A stretch of DNA of 64,000 nucleotides from Hansschlegelia zhihuaiae (GTDB lineage: Bacteria; Pseudomonadota; Alphaproteobacteria; Rhizobiales; Methylopilaceae), in contig NZ_RYFI01000002.1 of the NCBI RefSeq assembly GCF_004103825.1, positions 133,018 to 197,017 on the forward strand. Reading direction: 5' to 3'. The notes beneath the pieces were generated by a model. That model did no database searches. It had not been told where the DNA came from and saw nothing but the letters and a program-made list of their open reading frames with translations. Positions within the stretch are counted from its first letter, which is position 1; the number at the start of each line of letters is the position of its first letter. Made by a program: the position numbers and the translations under genes. This document shows positions 33,926-41,196 of the stretch, one piece after another.

Positions 33926-34542
33926 GCTCGCGGCGCAAGTCCGAGTATCACTCGGCGACGCTCGCCATTCCGGTCGGGCTCGAACGGATCTGGGCGGCGA
34001 TCCGCAGCGTGAACGCCGACAGGGCCTCGGGCTGGTCGGTCCAGGACGTCGCGCACCGGGCGAAGTCCGACCCCCACATCGTCCGCCCCTATGTCCGCGG
34101 CCTGCGCGCCGCCGGCTATGTGAAGCTCGATAGCGAGCTGAAGGAACACGGCCGCACCACGCCGTTCTACCGGCTGGAGAAAACCTCGCGAGAGGCGCCG
34201 CGCGTGCGGCCCGACGGCCGCGAGCTTCCGGAGATCGGCCGCGAGATCCTGTGGCGCTCCATGAAGCTGATGAAGAGCTTCACGATCGCCGAGCTCGCGG
34301 CGGCCGCGGCCGAGGTTGCGCCCGGCCGGGTCGGAGCGGCGACGGCCAAGCGCTACGTGCTGGAGCTCGCCCGTGTGGGCGTCCTGCAGATGGCCGCGCC
34401 GGTCGCCGGCCGAGAGCCCGGCCGGTTCCGCCTCGTGAAGCCGCTCGGCGCGGCCGCGCCGCGGATCCTCGCCGCCCACATCGTCTTCGACCCCAACGCC
34501 GACGTGATCCTCGGGACGCCCGAGGCGAGGGAGGTCGTATGA
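33922..34542 (+). CDS. Winged-helix phage protein
   Basis: 206 residues with two apparent winged-helix units. The N-terminal one (about 15-80) includes GWSVQDVAHRAKSDPHIVRPYVRGL, a recognition-helix pattern, and then AAGYVKLD (wing). The second (about 110-165) includes SFTIAELAAAAAE and ATAKRYVLELARVGVL. Such double winged-helix proteins follow the B gene in many Mu-like phages of alphaproteobacteria. Role unknown. Overlaps its neighbours at both ends (ATGA). Confidence 0.72.
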   Translation: MSSRRKSEYHSATLAIPVGLERIWAAIRSVNADRASGWSVQDVAHRAKSDPHIVRPYVRGLRAAGYVKLDSELKEHGRTTPFYRLEKTSREAPRVRPDGRELPEIGREILWRSMKLMKSFTIAELAAAAAEVAPGRVGAATAKRYVLELARVGVLQMAAPVAGREPGRFRLVKPLGAAAPRILAAHIVFDPNADVILGTPEAREVV

Positions 34543-34976
34543 AGCCGGGTCCCCGCGCAGGCGCCGCGGCGCGCACCGACTATGTCGCCAAGGCGAAGCT
34601 CGCCTGGGCGGGCTCGCCGCCCGACTGGATCCTCGCGCTCGCCGAACAGGCGACGCTGAGCTCCGCCAAGGCGACAGCCGCGCGGCTCGGCTATTCGACC
34701 TCGGTCATCTCGACGGCGATCGCCAACGTCTATCCGGGCGATCTCGGCCGGCTCGAGCAGAAGGTCCGCGGCGCCTTCATGGGCGCGACGCTCGACTGCC
34801 CGGTGCTCGGCGAGATCGGCCGCGACCGCTGCCTCGACGAGCAGAAGGAGCCGTTCCGCTCCTCGAGCGCGACCCGCGCGCAGCTCTTCCACCACTGCAA
34901 CACCCCCGGCCGCTGCCCGCACTCGAAGAAGACGGCCGAGCTCACCGCCAGCGTCGAAGGAGGCGCATCGTCATGA
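34539..34976 (+). CDS. HTH protein with C-terminal cysteine motif
   Basis: 145 residues. The helix-turn-helix lies near 35-65 (LSSAKATAARLGYSTSVISTAI). The C-terminal half carries four Cys and paired His (DCPVLGEI, DRCLDEQ, HHCNTPGRCPHS) that could bind a metal. It resembles transcriptional-regulator-like proteins seen at this position in Mu-like phages. Its stop overlaps the next ATG. Confidence 0.72.
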   Translation: MKPGPRAGAAARTDYVAKAKLAWAGSPPDWILALAEQATLSSAKATAARLGYSTSVISTAIANVYPGDLGRLEQKVRGAFMGATLDCPVLGEIGRDRCLDEQKEPFRSSSATRAQLFHHCNTPGRCPHSKKTAELTASVEGGASS

Positions 34977-35329
34977 CCAGTCTGTTTTCAACGCTCGACG
35001 CCCTTCCGGGCGCCTGCTCCGACGCCTTCGAGCATCTCGCCGACCATTGCCGCGAGAACGCCGACCACGGCTTCGCGGTGTCGCCGCAGGACGCAAGAGA
35101 GCTCGTCGCGCTGTTCGACCGGCTCGCCACGCGCGCGCTGTTCGAGGAAGGCATCGTCGAGACCGCCCGGGCGCGCGCCAAGGCCGAGCGGGCGCTCGAC
35201 GCGATCGCGATCGTCGAGGCGAAGCCCGACCTGGTCGACGTCGTCGCGCTAGAGGCCGCGATCGCGACTGGCCGCGTGGTGCTGTTCAACACGGGCGCGC
35301 GCCGCGCCCTCGGGGCGCGGCCGTCATGA
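34973..35329 (+). CDS. Phage hypothetical protein, helical
   Basis: 118 residues, mostly helical, with no motif I recognise. The region FAVSPQDARELVALFDRLA is followed by an Ala/Arg-rich helix. It is translationally coupled on both sides (ATGA overlaps) and sits directly before the GcrA-DnaA chimera. Confidence 0.62.
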   Translation: MTSLFSTLDALPGACSDAFEHLADHCRENADHGFAVSPQDARELVALFDRLATRALFEEGIVETARARAKAERALDAIAIVEAKPDLVDVVALEAAIATGRVVLFNTGARRALGARPS

Positions 35330-35913
35330 GCGGGCTCATCCCCTATGCGGGCTATGACCGGACGGACACGATGTCCCGCAGTCTCCGCGCGGCGAGCGAG
35401 CACGTCAACGCCGAGCAGCGCTGGACGCCCGAGAAGGTCAGCGAGCTCAAGCGGCTCAAGCGCGAACGCCGCGCCTATTCGGAGATCGCCGATCGGCTCG
35501 GCTGCACGAAGAACGCGGTCTGTGGGAAGGTCCACCGGCTCGGGCTGCCGCCGGACGCCCGGAACACGGCGCCGGGAACGTCGCCGGTCCTGATCATCAG
35601 CCTCGTCGCCCAGTCGTTCGGCGTCACGGCCAAGAACATCCTCGGCCGCGACCAGAGCCGTCGCGTGTCCGAGCCCCGGCAAATCGCGATGTTCCTGTGC
35701 CGCCGGCTCACCAAGGCGTCTCATCGCCAGATCGCGGCGCGCTTCGATCGAAACCAAGCGACGGTCGGCCAGGCGCTGCTGCTGATGCGCTGCCGCTTCG
35801 CCGAGAGCGCCGACTTCCGGAAGTCGATCCGGGCCCTCGAGCGCTCCATCCGCGAGCGTTCGAGCCCGCTTCAAACCCCTGTCGAACACGAAAAAACGGA
35901 GACGGTCCGATGA
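35326..35913 (+). CDS. GcrA-like / DnaA domain IV-like chimeric DNA-binding protein
   Basis: 195 residues. Residues 32-76 match the GcrA N-terminal DNA-binding domain (RWTPEKVSELKRL, YSEIADRLGCTKNAVCGKVHRLGLPP). GcrA's sigma-interacting C-terminus is missing. Residues ~88-178 instead match DnaA domain IV (VAQSFGVTAKNILGRD, SEPRQIAMFLCRRLT, RQIAARFDRNQATVGQA). The DnaA box-reading residues usually found as RDHTTV are here RNQATV, so box specificity is probably altered. There is no AAA+ domain. It could redirect or compete with host replication/cell-cycle control, or regulate phage promoters; this is inference. A TTCRAA array overlaps its 3' end. Confidence 0.85.
   Translation: MSGLIPYAGYDRTDTMSRSLRAASEHVNAEQRWTPEKVSELKRLKRERRAYSEIADRLGCTKNAVCGKVHRLGLPPDARNTAPGTSPVLIISLVAQSFGVTAKNILGRDQSRRVSEPRQIAMFLCRRLTKASHRQIAARFDRNQATVGQALLLMRCRFAESADFRKSIRALERSIRERSSPLQTPVEHEKTETVR
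35869..35890. repeat. 11-bp-period TTCRAA array, site C (two units)
   Basis: CTTCAAACCCC (35869-35879) then TGTCGAACACG (35880-35890), ending 19 bases before the DUF3164 start. The array could act on a promoter for the next gene. Confidence 0.55.
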
Positions 35914-36566
35914 CCGATCACGACGACGACCTGGTGATGCCCGAGGCCGCGATCCGCGAGATCGACGGCGAGCGGCTGGTGCGCGACTCGAACGGCAAAT
36001 GGACGCCGGTCGAGCACGTCAAGCCGCAGCACATCGACGAGGACCGCACAGTCCGCAAAATCATCGCCTACGCCAAGAAGCTGAACGCGGAGCTCGCCCG
36101 CTTCAAGCTCCACACCAAGGCGGACGTGACCGACTTCCAGGCGCGCCTCTCGGAGCGCTACGGCGGGCGCCGCGGCGGCGACAAGGGCAACGTCACCATC
36201 ACCTCCTATGACGGTTGCCAGAAGGTGGTGATCCAGACCCAGGACACCGTCTCGTTCGGGGCGGAGCTGCAGGTCGCGAAGGAGCTGGTCGACGCCTGCG
36301 TCGCCACCTGGTCGGAAGGCGCGGACAGCAAGATCATCGCGCTCGTCCAGCACGCCTTCCAGGTCGACAAGGAAGGCCGCATCAACCGCGCGGCCCTGTT
36401 GCAGCTGCGGCGTCTGGACATCGACGACGACCATTGGCGCGCCGCCATGGAGGCGCTGAACGACGCCGAGAAGGTCATCGGATCGAAGGAGTACACGCGC
36501 TTCTACGAGCGGCCGAACTTCAAGGCGAAGTGGGAGCCCATCCCGATCGACCTGGCTTCGGCGTGA
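35910..36566 (+). CDS. DUF3164 family protein (Mu-like phage)
   Basis: 218 residues matching DUF3164: REIDGERLVRDSNGKWTPVE, VKPQHIDEDRTVRKII, a ...GGRRGGDKGNVTITSYDG turn and the closing KEYTRFYERPNFKAKWEPIP. It is a hallmark early/middle gene of Mu-like phages; its biochemical function is not established. ATG 35910 overlaps the previous stop. Confidence 0.88.
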   Translation: MTDHDDDLVMPEAAIREIDGERLVRDSNGKWTPVEHVKPQHIDEDRTVRKIIAYAKKLNAELARFKLHTKADVTDFQARLSERYGGRRGGDKGNVTITSYDGCQKVVIQTQDTVSFGAELQVAKELVDACVATWSEGADSKIIALVQHAFQVDKEGRINRAALLQLRRLDIDDDHWRAAMEALNDAEKVIGSKEYTRFYERPNFKAKWEPIPIDLASA

Positions 36567-36577
36567 GGGGGGCGAGG

Positions 36578-36943
36578 ATGATCCACGTCTCCACGCGGCC
36601 GGGACCGGTCTCGCGCATCAACACCGCGATCGTCGGCGACGTCGTCGTCGCCTCCTTCGTCTGCGCCTCGCCGGAGGCCGCGGCCGCGGTGATGAGCTCG
36701 ATCGACGCGAGGCTCGCCGAGCAGAGCTTCGACTTCTCGCCCGTCGGTGAGCTGCCGGAGCCGGATCCGTTCCCGGCCGGCAGTCCGGTCGGCGTCCGCG
36801 TCCACGCCTGGGACGAGGGCGAGATGTCGATCGACGCCGTCGTGCTGCGGCGGATCTCCGACGACCGGCTCGAGGTCCGCACCCGCATGGGCCGGATCGA
36901 GCGCGTCCACCAGCGCGACCTGCGGGCGAGGCCGGTCCAGTGA
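36578..36943 (+). CDS. Phage hypothetical protein
   Basis: 121 residues with a beta-rich pattern (VVVASFVCASPEAAAAVMSS, then SIDAVVLRRISDDRLEVRTR). It has a strong ribosome-binding stretch (GAGGGGGGCGAGG) before ATG 36578. No family recognised; its stop overlaps the next GTG. Confidence 0.65.
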   Translation: MIHVSTRPGPVSRINTAIVGDVVVASFVCASPEAAAAVMSSIDARLAEQSFDFSPVGELPEPDPFPAGSPVGVRVHAWDEGEMSIDAVVLRRISDDRLEVRTRMGRIERVHQRDLRARPVQ

Positions 36944-37191
36944 CGGCCTCGACCGGGCTCGATCCCGCGCCCGACGCGGCGCCGGCGAAGGCGGCGAATC
37001 CGGGCGTCCCGTCCGCGCCCCTCGAGGTCGTCGCCCGCGCGACCGGCCTCAAGGGCGCGCTCGCCGATGACGTCGCCGGCCGGATCGTGCTCGCCCTCGG
37101 CGAGGCCGGCTGGTGGTTCGTCCACGACGCCCAGCCGGGCAAGCGCACCGGCTATCGCGGCGGCCGCCCGGCGGTCGCGGGAGAGGGCTGA
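36940..37191 (+). CDS. Phage hypothetical protein
   Basis: 83 residues starting at a GTG that overlaps the previous stop. Pro/Ala-rich N-terminus, then a compact region (VAGRIVLALGEAGWWFVHDA). No function recognised. Confidence 0.58.
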   Translation: MTASTGLDPAPDAAPAKAANPGVPSAPLEVVARATGLKGALADDVAGRIVLALGEAGWWFVHDAQPGKRTGYRGGRPAVAGEG

Positions 37192-37195
37192 GCCG

Positions 37196-37399
37196 ATGGA
37201 CCTCGTGCTCGTCGTCTGCCTCGTCGCCTCGCCCGGCCACTGTCGGCCCGAGCGGCTCGCCTACAGCTACGAGGCGGCCGCGCCGCAGGCCTGCATGGCC
37301 GCGGCCCCGCCGATCGTCGCCGAGTGGACCGAGACGCATCCGGAGTGGTCGGTCGCGCGCTGGCGCTGCGAACCGCTCGAGCGGAGGGCGCGGCGGTGA
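37196..37399 (+). CDS. Small Cys/Trp phage protein related to the host ORF at 16862
   Basis: 67 residues: MDLVLVVCL, PGHCR, QACM, then WSVARWRC and an Arg-rich tail. The same ordered pattern occurs in the host 59-residue protein at 16862-17041, so both belong to one uncharacterised small family. Four Cys suggest a metal site or disulfides. The gene overlaps the following winged-helix gene (GTGA). Confidence 0.68.
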   Translation: MDLVLVVCLVASPGHCRPERLAYSYEAAAPQACMAAAPPIVAEWTETHPEWSVARWRCEPLERRARR

Positions 37400-37950
37400 G
37401 CTCGGCTCTGCTCGCCCGGATCGCGGAGCTCCAGGAGCGCAACGACGCGCTGGAGGCGGAGCTCGGCAACCTCCGCGACGCTCTCTCCGTCGAATACCGG
37501 ATCTGGATCCCGGGCGTGCACCTGACGCGCCGCGAGGCGACGATGTTCGGCGTGCTGATGAAGCGCGAGATCGCCTCGCGTGAAGCGATCATGCACGCCC
37601 TTTATGGCGACGTCGACGACCGGCCTGAGGTCAAGATCGTCGACGTCCTCATCTGCCACGTCAGGCGGAAGATCAGGGGCTACAACGTCCGGATCGAGAC
37701 GTGTTGGGGCATCGGTTTCTTCCTGTCGGCGGCCGCAAAGCGCGCGGTCGAAGCCGGCGAGGTCCACAGGGTCGACGCTGAGCTGCCGCAGGACTTTCCG
37801 CCCGACCTGGTCGAGCCCGAGCCTGTGTTTGAGCCGGAGCCGGCTCTTGAGCCGACTCCCGCGCTCCCCGCACAGCGTCGCAAGCCTCGGCCGACCGCCG
37901 AGAGGCCGCCGCGCTTCTTGTGGGGCGACGACTGGAGGCGCGTCGGATGA
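37396..37950 (+). CDS. CtrA-like winged-helix (OmpR/PhoB C-terminal type) regulator without receiver domain
   Basis: 184 residues. An N-terminal coiled coil (ARIAELQERNDALEAELGNL) replaces the phosphoreceiver. Residues ~36-111 are a response-regulator effector domain very like CtrA's: GVHLTRREATMFGVL, ALYGDVDDRPEVKIVDVLIC, VRRKIRGYNVRIETCWGIGF. CtrA has LTGKE, [24 protein letters not shown] and IETVWGRGY at these places. The C-terminal 70 residues are Pro/Glu-rich and disordered. It could dimerise through the coil and bind CtrA-like direct repeats with 11-bp spacing, such as the TTCRAA arrays. GTG start overlaps the previous stop. Confidence 0.87.
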   Translation: MSSALLARIAELQERNDALEAELGNLRDALSVEYRIWIPGVHLTRREATMFGVLMKREIASREAIMHALYGDVDDRPEVKIVDVLICHVRRKIRGYNVRIETCWGIGFFLSAAAKRAVEAGEVHRVDAELPQDFPPDLVEPEPVFEPEPALEPTPALPAQRRKPRPTAERPPRFLWGDDWRRVG

Positions 37951-38357
37951 CGGCCTCCCGGAAACGCTCCCGCAAGGCCAAGCCTGCCGTGGCCCTCATG
38001 CCCGGCGACCTGGTGTTGATCGGCACATTCGGGGTCTCCCTGCCGGGCGACTGGTTCCTGGCGAAGGTCGAGTGGACCGACGGCGTCGACGTGCTCGTCG
38101 AGCAGTACGGCCTCAGTGGCGCGGACCGGTTCCACCACCTCCATTCGGTCGAGGCGGTCCGCGCTGTCGGCGACCATGATTTCTTGCGCGAGGCCAAGGA
38201 ACGCGCCCGCGTCGAGGTGAAGGAGTTGCAGGAAGAGGTCAGTCGGGCCGAGAGCGCGCTGGGCGCCGCTCGGGCCGCGGTCTGGCGTCGTCTCGACGAG
38301 ATCGGAGTTGCTGGAATCCAGCGCTCCGGGAGTGGCGGGGAGGTCGACCCCGCATGA
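37947..38357 (+). CDS. Phage hypothetical protein with C-terminal coiled coil
   Basis: 136 residues. A small beta domain (GDLVLIGTFGVSLPGDWFLA, KVEWTDGVDVLVEQYG) is followed by a helix (EVKELQEEVSRAESALGAAR). ATG 37947 overlaps the previous stop (ATGA). No family recognised. Confidence 0.65.
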   Translation: MTASRKRSRKAKPAVALMPGDLVLIGTFGVSLPGDWFLAKVEWTDGVDVLVEQYGLSGADRFHHLHSVEAVRAVGDHDFLREAKERARVEVKELQEEVSRAESALGAARAAVWRRLDEIGVAGIQRSGSGGEVDPA

Positions 38358-38480
38358 ACGCGAATTCGACCCGCGGGGCTCAGCGCCAACCGGTCCCCGC
38401 CCGACAGAACAACAGTCACCGTCGGCCCCGCCGCTGCTGCGCAGCGCCGGCGAGGATCGACGCCCACTGGTTACCAGAGC

Positions 38481-38708
38481 GTGGAGAAAATTCTCTGCGG
38501 CTCGTGTCGCGCGCTGCTCTTCCGGGCGGCTCCCGGCGCGATCGCCGGCGTGCTAGAGATCAAGTGCCGCCGTTGCGGCGTCATCACCAGTCTGAGGCCC
38601 CGAGAGCCCGCCTGCGAACGCCTGGAGCGTCCTGTGAAGGACGAGTCATGCGTTCCGCGATCATCGGCTCCGCCACGCTCCTCGAGGGCGACGCGCTCGA
38701 GCACCTGA
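38481..38708 (+). CDS. com: Com-like zinc-finger translational regulator
   Basis: 75 residues. The N-terminus matches Mu Com: MEKILCGSCRALLF with C6/C9, then EIKCRRCGVIT with C29/C32, forming a zinc finger. Mu Com binds the mom mRNA and melts the stem that hides its ribosome-binding site. Here the gene starts at GTG 38481 without a clear Shine-Dalgarno. It overlaps the start of the DNA methyltransferase gene by 61 bases, the same arrangement as com-mom. The C-terminal 25 residues are basic and low in order. Confidence 0.85.
   Translation: MEKILCGSCRALLFRAAPGAIAGVLEIKCRRCGVITSLRPREPACERLERPVKDESCVPRSSAPPRSSRATRSST
38628..38643 (+). promoter_or_regulatory. Hairpin sequestering the methyltransferase ribosome-binding site (candidate Com target)
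   Basis: CGTCCT (38628-38633) pairs perfectly with AGGACG (38638-38643) around a GTGA loop. The AAGGA Shine-Dalgarno for ATG 38648 lies at 38637-38641, inside the stem. Closed, it should block initiation; Com binding could open it, as known for Mu mom. Confidence 0.65.
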
Positions 38709-39367
38709 GGGCGCTCGCGCCCGGCTCGTTCGGCGCGCTATTCTCCGACCCGCCCTATTCATCGGGCGGCGCCTTCCGCTCCGACCGGTCGCAGTCGACC
38801 AGCTCGAAATACCAGACGTCCGAGCATCGCGGCCTCTACCCCGAGTTCCAGGGCGACACCCGGGACCAGCGCTCCTATCTGGCCTGGTCGACGCTCTGGA
38901 TGCTGGCCGCGCGCCGCGCCGTGCGGCCGGGCGGCCTCGGGGCCGTCTTCACCGACTGGCGGCAGCTCCCGGTCACCACCGACGCCTTCCAGGCGGCCGG
39001 CTGGGTGTGGCGGGGCCTGGTCGTCTGGGACAAGACGCGCGCCGGCCGGCCGCAGCTCGGCCGCTACCGCAACCAGGCCGAATATCTCGTCTGGGGGACG
39101 AACGGGCCGCGCAAGCTCGCCGGCCAGGTCGCCGACGGCGTGTTCACCCACTGCGTGGACAAGCGGAAGCGCCACATCGCCGGCAAGCCGATCGCGCTGA
39201 TGCGCGACGTCATGGCGATCATGGACGGGCCGGTGCTCGATCCGTTCATGGGCTCGGCCCCGATCGGCCTCGCCTGCCTCGAGCTCGGGCTCGGCTATCT
39301 CGGGATCGAGGTCGAGCCGGCCTATTTCGACATCGCCGAGCGGCGCCTCAGGGAGGCCGCGGGCTGA
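38648..39367 (+). CDS. Phage DNA methyltransferase, DPPY type, downstream of com
   Basis: 239 residues, an amino-methyltransferase of the beta motif order. The catalytic motif IV is SDPPYSSGG (about 35-43), the target-recognition region follows, and motif I (DPFMGSAPIG, about 198-207) is near the C-terminus with IGIEVEPAYFDIAERRL after it. CcrM shares this order but is longer; the target sequence here is unknown. It stands where Mu would have mom, so anti-restriction modification is the likely purpose; an effect on host promoters is possible. ATG 38648 was chosen over the open frame from 38354, whose first 98 residues are an Arg-rich shadow of com. Confidence 0.9.
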   Translation: MRSAIIGSATLLEGDALEHLRALAPGSFGALFSDPPYSSGGAFRSDRSQSTSSKYQTSEHRGLYPEFQGDTRDQRSYLAWSTLWMLAARRAVRPGGLGAVFTDWRQLPVTTDAFQAAGWVWRGLVVWDKTRAGRPQLGRYRNQAEYLVWGTNGPRKLAGQVADGVFTHCVDKRKRHIAGKPIALMRDVMAIMDGPVLDPFMGSAPIGLACLELGLGYLGIEVEPAYFDIAERRLREAAG

Positions 39368-39894
39368 TGGCGTCTGTTCACACCCTCCGCGAGCGCCTTC
39401 CTCGGCGCAGCCGTCATAGCGACGCTTACTTCCGCGACGAGCTCGCGCCCTGCGGCGAGGCGGGCGGCCTGGTCGCCGAAAAATGGGCTCCCTTCAGCGG
39501 TGAACCGGCGGACGTCAGCGATTGTCTCGTGGTGCGCCCGCGACCTTGGATCCTGACGATATGGGAACCGCTTGAGACGAACGCGCCGTCGCCGACCCTC
39601 GCGCGACCATACTGCTGCCTGCTCAACACCGTGATCTTCTACGACGCGCAGTATCGCAAGATGCTGTGGAGCACGTTTTACTGCGCGTCGACCGATCGGC
39701 TGCGTCGAGGCGGGGTGCTGGACTTCTACAGGTTCGACACCGTGAAGACCCGCCTCCTGTGTGAGCAGCCCGTTGTTTTCGAGCGCGAGACCTTCATTGT
39801 CGGCTGCGGCCGGGTCCTCTGGGCATCGCACGGCCGCGATCGCCGTCGCTGGTGGATGCGTCATCCCGCACGGCGCGCGGAGCGCCGCCCATGA
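39367..39894 (+). CDS. Phage hypothetical protein
   Basis: 175 residues, with ATG overlapping the methyltransferase stop (TGATG). Contains WEPLETNAPS, a hydrophobic/aromatic core (RKMLWSTFYCAS) and an Arg-rich C-terminus. No family recognised. Coupling suggests co-expression with the methyltransferase. Confidence 0.6.
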   Translation: MASVHTLRERLPRRSRHSDAYFRDELAPCGEAGGLVAEKWAPFSGEPADVSDCLVVRPRPWILTIWEPLETNAPSPTLARPYCCLLNTVIFYDAQYRKMLWSTFYCASTDRLRRGGVLDFYRFDTVKTRLLCEQPVVFERETFIVGCGRVLWASHGRDRRRWWMRHPARRAERRP

Positions 39895-40115
39895 GCGAGT
39901 GCACCCTCGGCGTGACCTGGTGGCAGGGGCCGGCGCCGACGCCCGGCGTCTACTTCAAGACCGCGCGCGGCCGCACGGCCTACGAGGTGCTCGCCTTCAA
40001 GGCTCGCCGCCCCGGCTCGAAAACCTACGGGACCGTGCGGTGCCGGCGTCTGCCGCCGGTCGAGATCCCCGACGGCGCGACCGTCTTCCTCTGGGAATGG
40101 AGCCGGCGCGGATGA
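39891..40115 (+). CDS. Phage hypothetical protein, small beta-rich
   Basis: 74 residues (MSECTLGVTWWQGPAPTPGV ... VFLWEWSRRG). ATG 39891 overlaps the previous stop and its own stop overlaps the next ATG. No family recognised. Confidence 0.62.
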   Translation: MSECTLGVTWWQGPAPTPGVYFKTARGRTAYEVLAFKARRPGSKTYGTVRCRRLPPVEIPDGATVFLWEWSRRG

Positions 40116-40345
40116 TCCAGCCTGCGACCCTCGCCGAGCAGCGCACCTCGGAAGAGGTGCGGGTCCACGAGATCCTGTGCGCCTCCGGACATTGGTGCTC
40201 CGCCTACATCATCGCGTCCCGCCTTGGTCTCTCGCGAGCGGCTGTTTCGCGGGCGATGCAGCGGATGAAGCGGCGCGGCCTGGTCGAAGCCGACGGGCAT
40301 TGCTGGCGGGCGCTGACGCCCAGGGAATTGGGGCTGGACCAATGA
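40112..40345 (+). CDS. Small winged-helix/MarR-like DNA-binding protein
   Basis: 77 residues. A single helix-turn-helix with wing: HEILCASGHWCSAYIIASRL, then SRAAVSRAMQRMKRRGLVEA. Probably a phage transcriptional regulator or host-takeover factor; no closer assignment. Overlaps gemA by four bases. Confidence 0.7.
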   Translation: MIQPATLAEQRTSEEVRVHEILCASGHWCSAYIIASRLGLSRAAVSRAMQRMKRRGLVEADGHCWRALTPRELGLDQ

Positions 40346-40977
40346 CCCAGCCCGCGTCCGGCGGCCAGATCCGCATGATCCACAAGCTCGCGCGCCAGGC
40401 CGGGCTCGACGAGGACATGCGCCGCGACCTGATGGAGCGCGAGACCGGCAAGCGTTCGGTCAAGGAGCTCGACATCCGCGGGGCGATCAAGGTCATCGAC
40501 CGCCTGCAGGAGCTGCCGCAGGCGCGCGAGAGCCGCGCGCGCGGCGCCCTGAAGCTCGACGGCCCTTACGCCGGCAAGATCCGCGCGCTGTGGATCTCGG
40601 GCTGGCATCTCGGCGTCGTGCATGACCGCTCCGACACCGCGATGGTCGCCTTCGTCGAGCGCCAGACGCGGATCCAGAACTTAGCGTGGCTGCGCGACCC
40701 GGCCGACGCCCGCAAGGTCGTCGAGGCGCTCAAGAGCTGGCTTTCGCGGAAGGCCGAAGTGGCCTGGGGGGACGAGGACGCCTCCGGCCTCGGGGCGAAG
40801 CGAGCCGTCTATCTCGCCATCCGCCGGGCGCTGACGCCGCTCGGCGTCGATCCCAACCAGGTGGAGTTCCCCGGCCGCTACGGCCTTCCGCGCGGGGCGA
40901 CGGACCTCGACGAGCTGATCAAGCGCGCCGGCGCGCGGCTGCGCCAGGCGCGGGCGGCGAAGTCGGGGGGCGCATGA
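40342..40977 (+). CDS. gemA: GemA (Mu gp16-like, DUF1018) regulatory protein
   Basis: 211 residues. The N-terminal DUF1018 pattern is clear: GGQIRMIHKLARQAGLDEDM, RDLMERETGKRSVKEL, AIKVIDRLQEL. In Mu, gp16/GemA affects host gene expression and gyrase-related supercoiling. The C-terminal half here (about 70-211) is longer than in Mu. Preceded by HTH protein and followed by small middle genes, the usual place before mor. Confidence 0.87.
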   Translation: MTQPASGGQIRMIHKLARQAGLDEDMRRDLMERETGKRSVKELDIRGAIKVIDRLQELPQARESRARGALKLDGPYAGKIRALWISGWHLGVVHDRSDTAMVAFVERQTRIQNLAWLRDPADARKVVEALKSWLSRKAEVAWGDEDASGLGAKRAVYLAIRRALTPLGVDPNQVEFPGRYGLPRGATDLDELIKRAGARLRQARAAKSGGA

Positions 40978-40980
40978 GCC

Positions 40981-41196
40981 ATGGAGCGCCTCGCCGAGAT
41001 CGTCTCGCTCCAGTCGCTGATCAGGGCGCGCAGGACGGGGTGGCGGCGTCAGCCGACCTTCGAGCTCGAGGCGCGGCTTCGGCGGCTGATGCGCGAGCAG
41101 CTCGCCGCCGAAGTCGAGGCAGCGCAGCGCGCGGCCGCGCGGGAGCGCCGGCAGCCAGGATCCTATCAGAGGGAGCTCGAGCTCGATGAGCAGTGA
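40981..41196 (+). CDS. Phage hypothetical protein, basic helical
   Basis: 71 residues, Arg/Glu-rich helices (LEARLRRLMREQLAAEVEAA). It overlaps the next gene by 11 bases. No family recognised. Confidence 0.58.
   Translation: MERLAEIVSLQSLIRARRTGWRRQPTFELEARLRRLMREQLAAEVEAAQRAAARERRQPGSYQRELELDEQ

Noticed and set aside
38354-38647. A 98-residue N-terminal extension of the com-linked methyltransferase (ATG 38354 overlaps the previous stop)
   Set aside because: The extension is Arg-rich and coincides with com in another frame; the methyltransferase fold starts at ATG 38648, which has its own Shine-Dalgarno.
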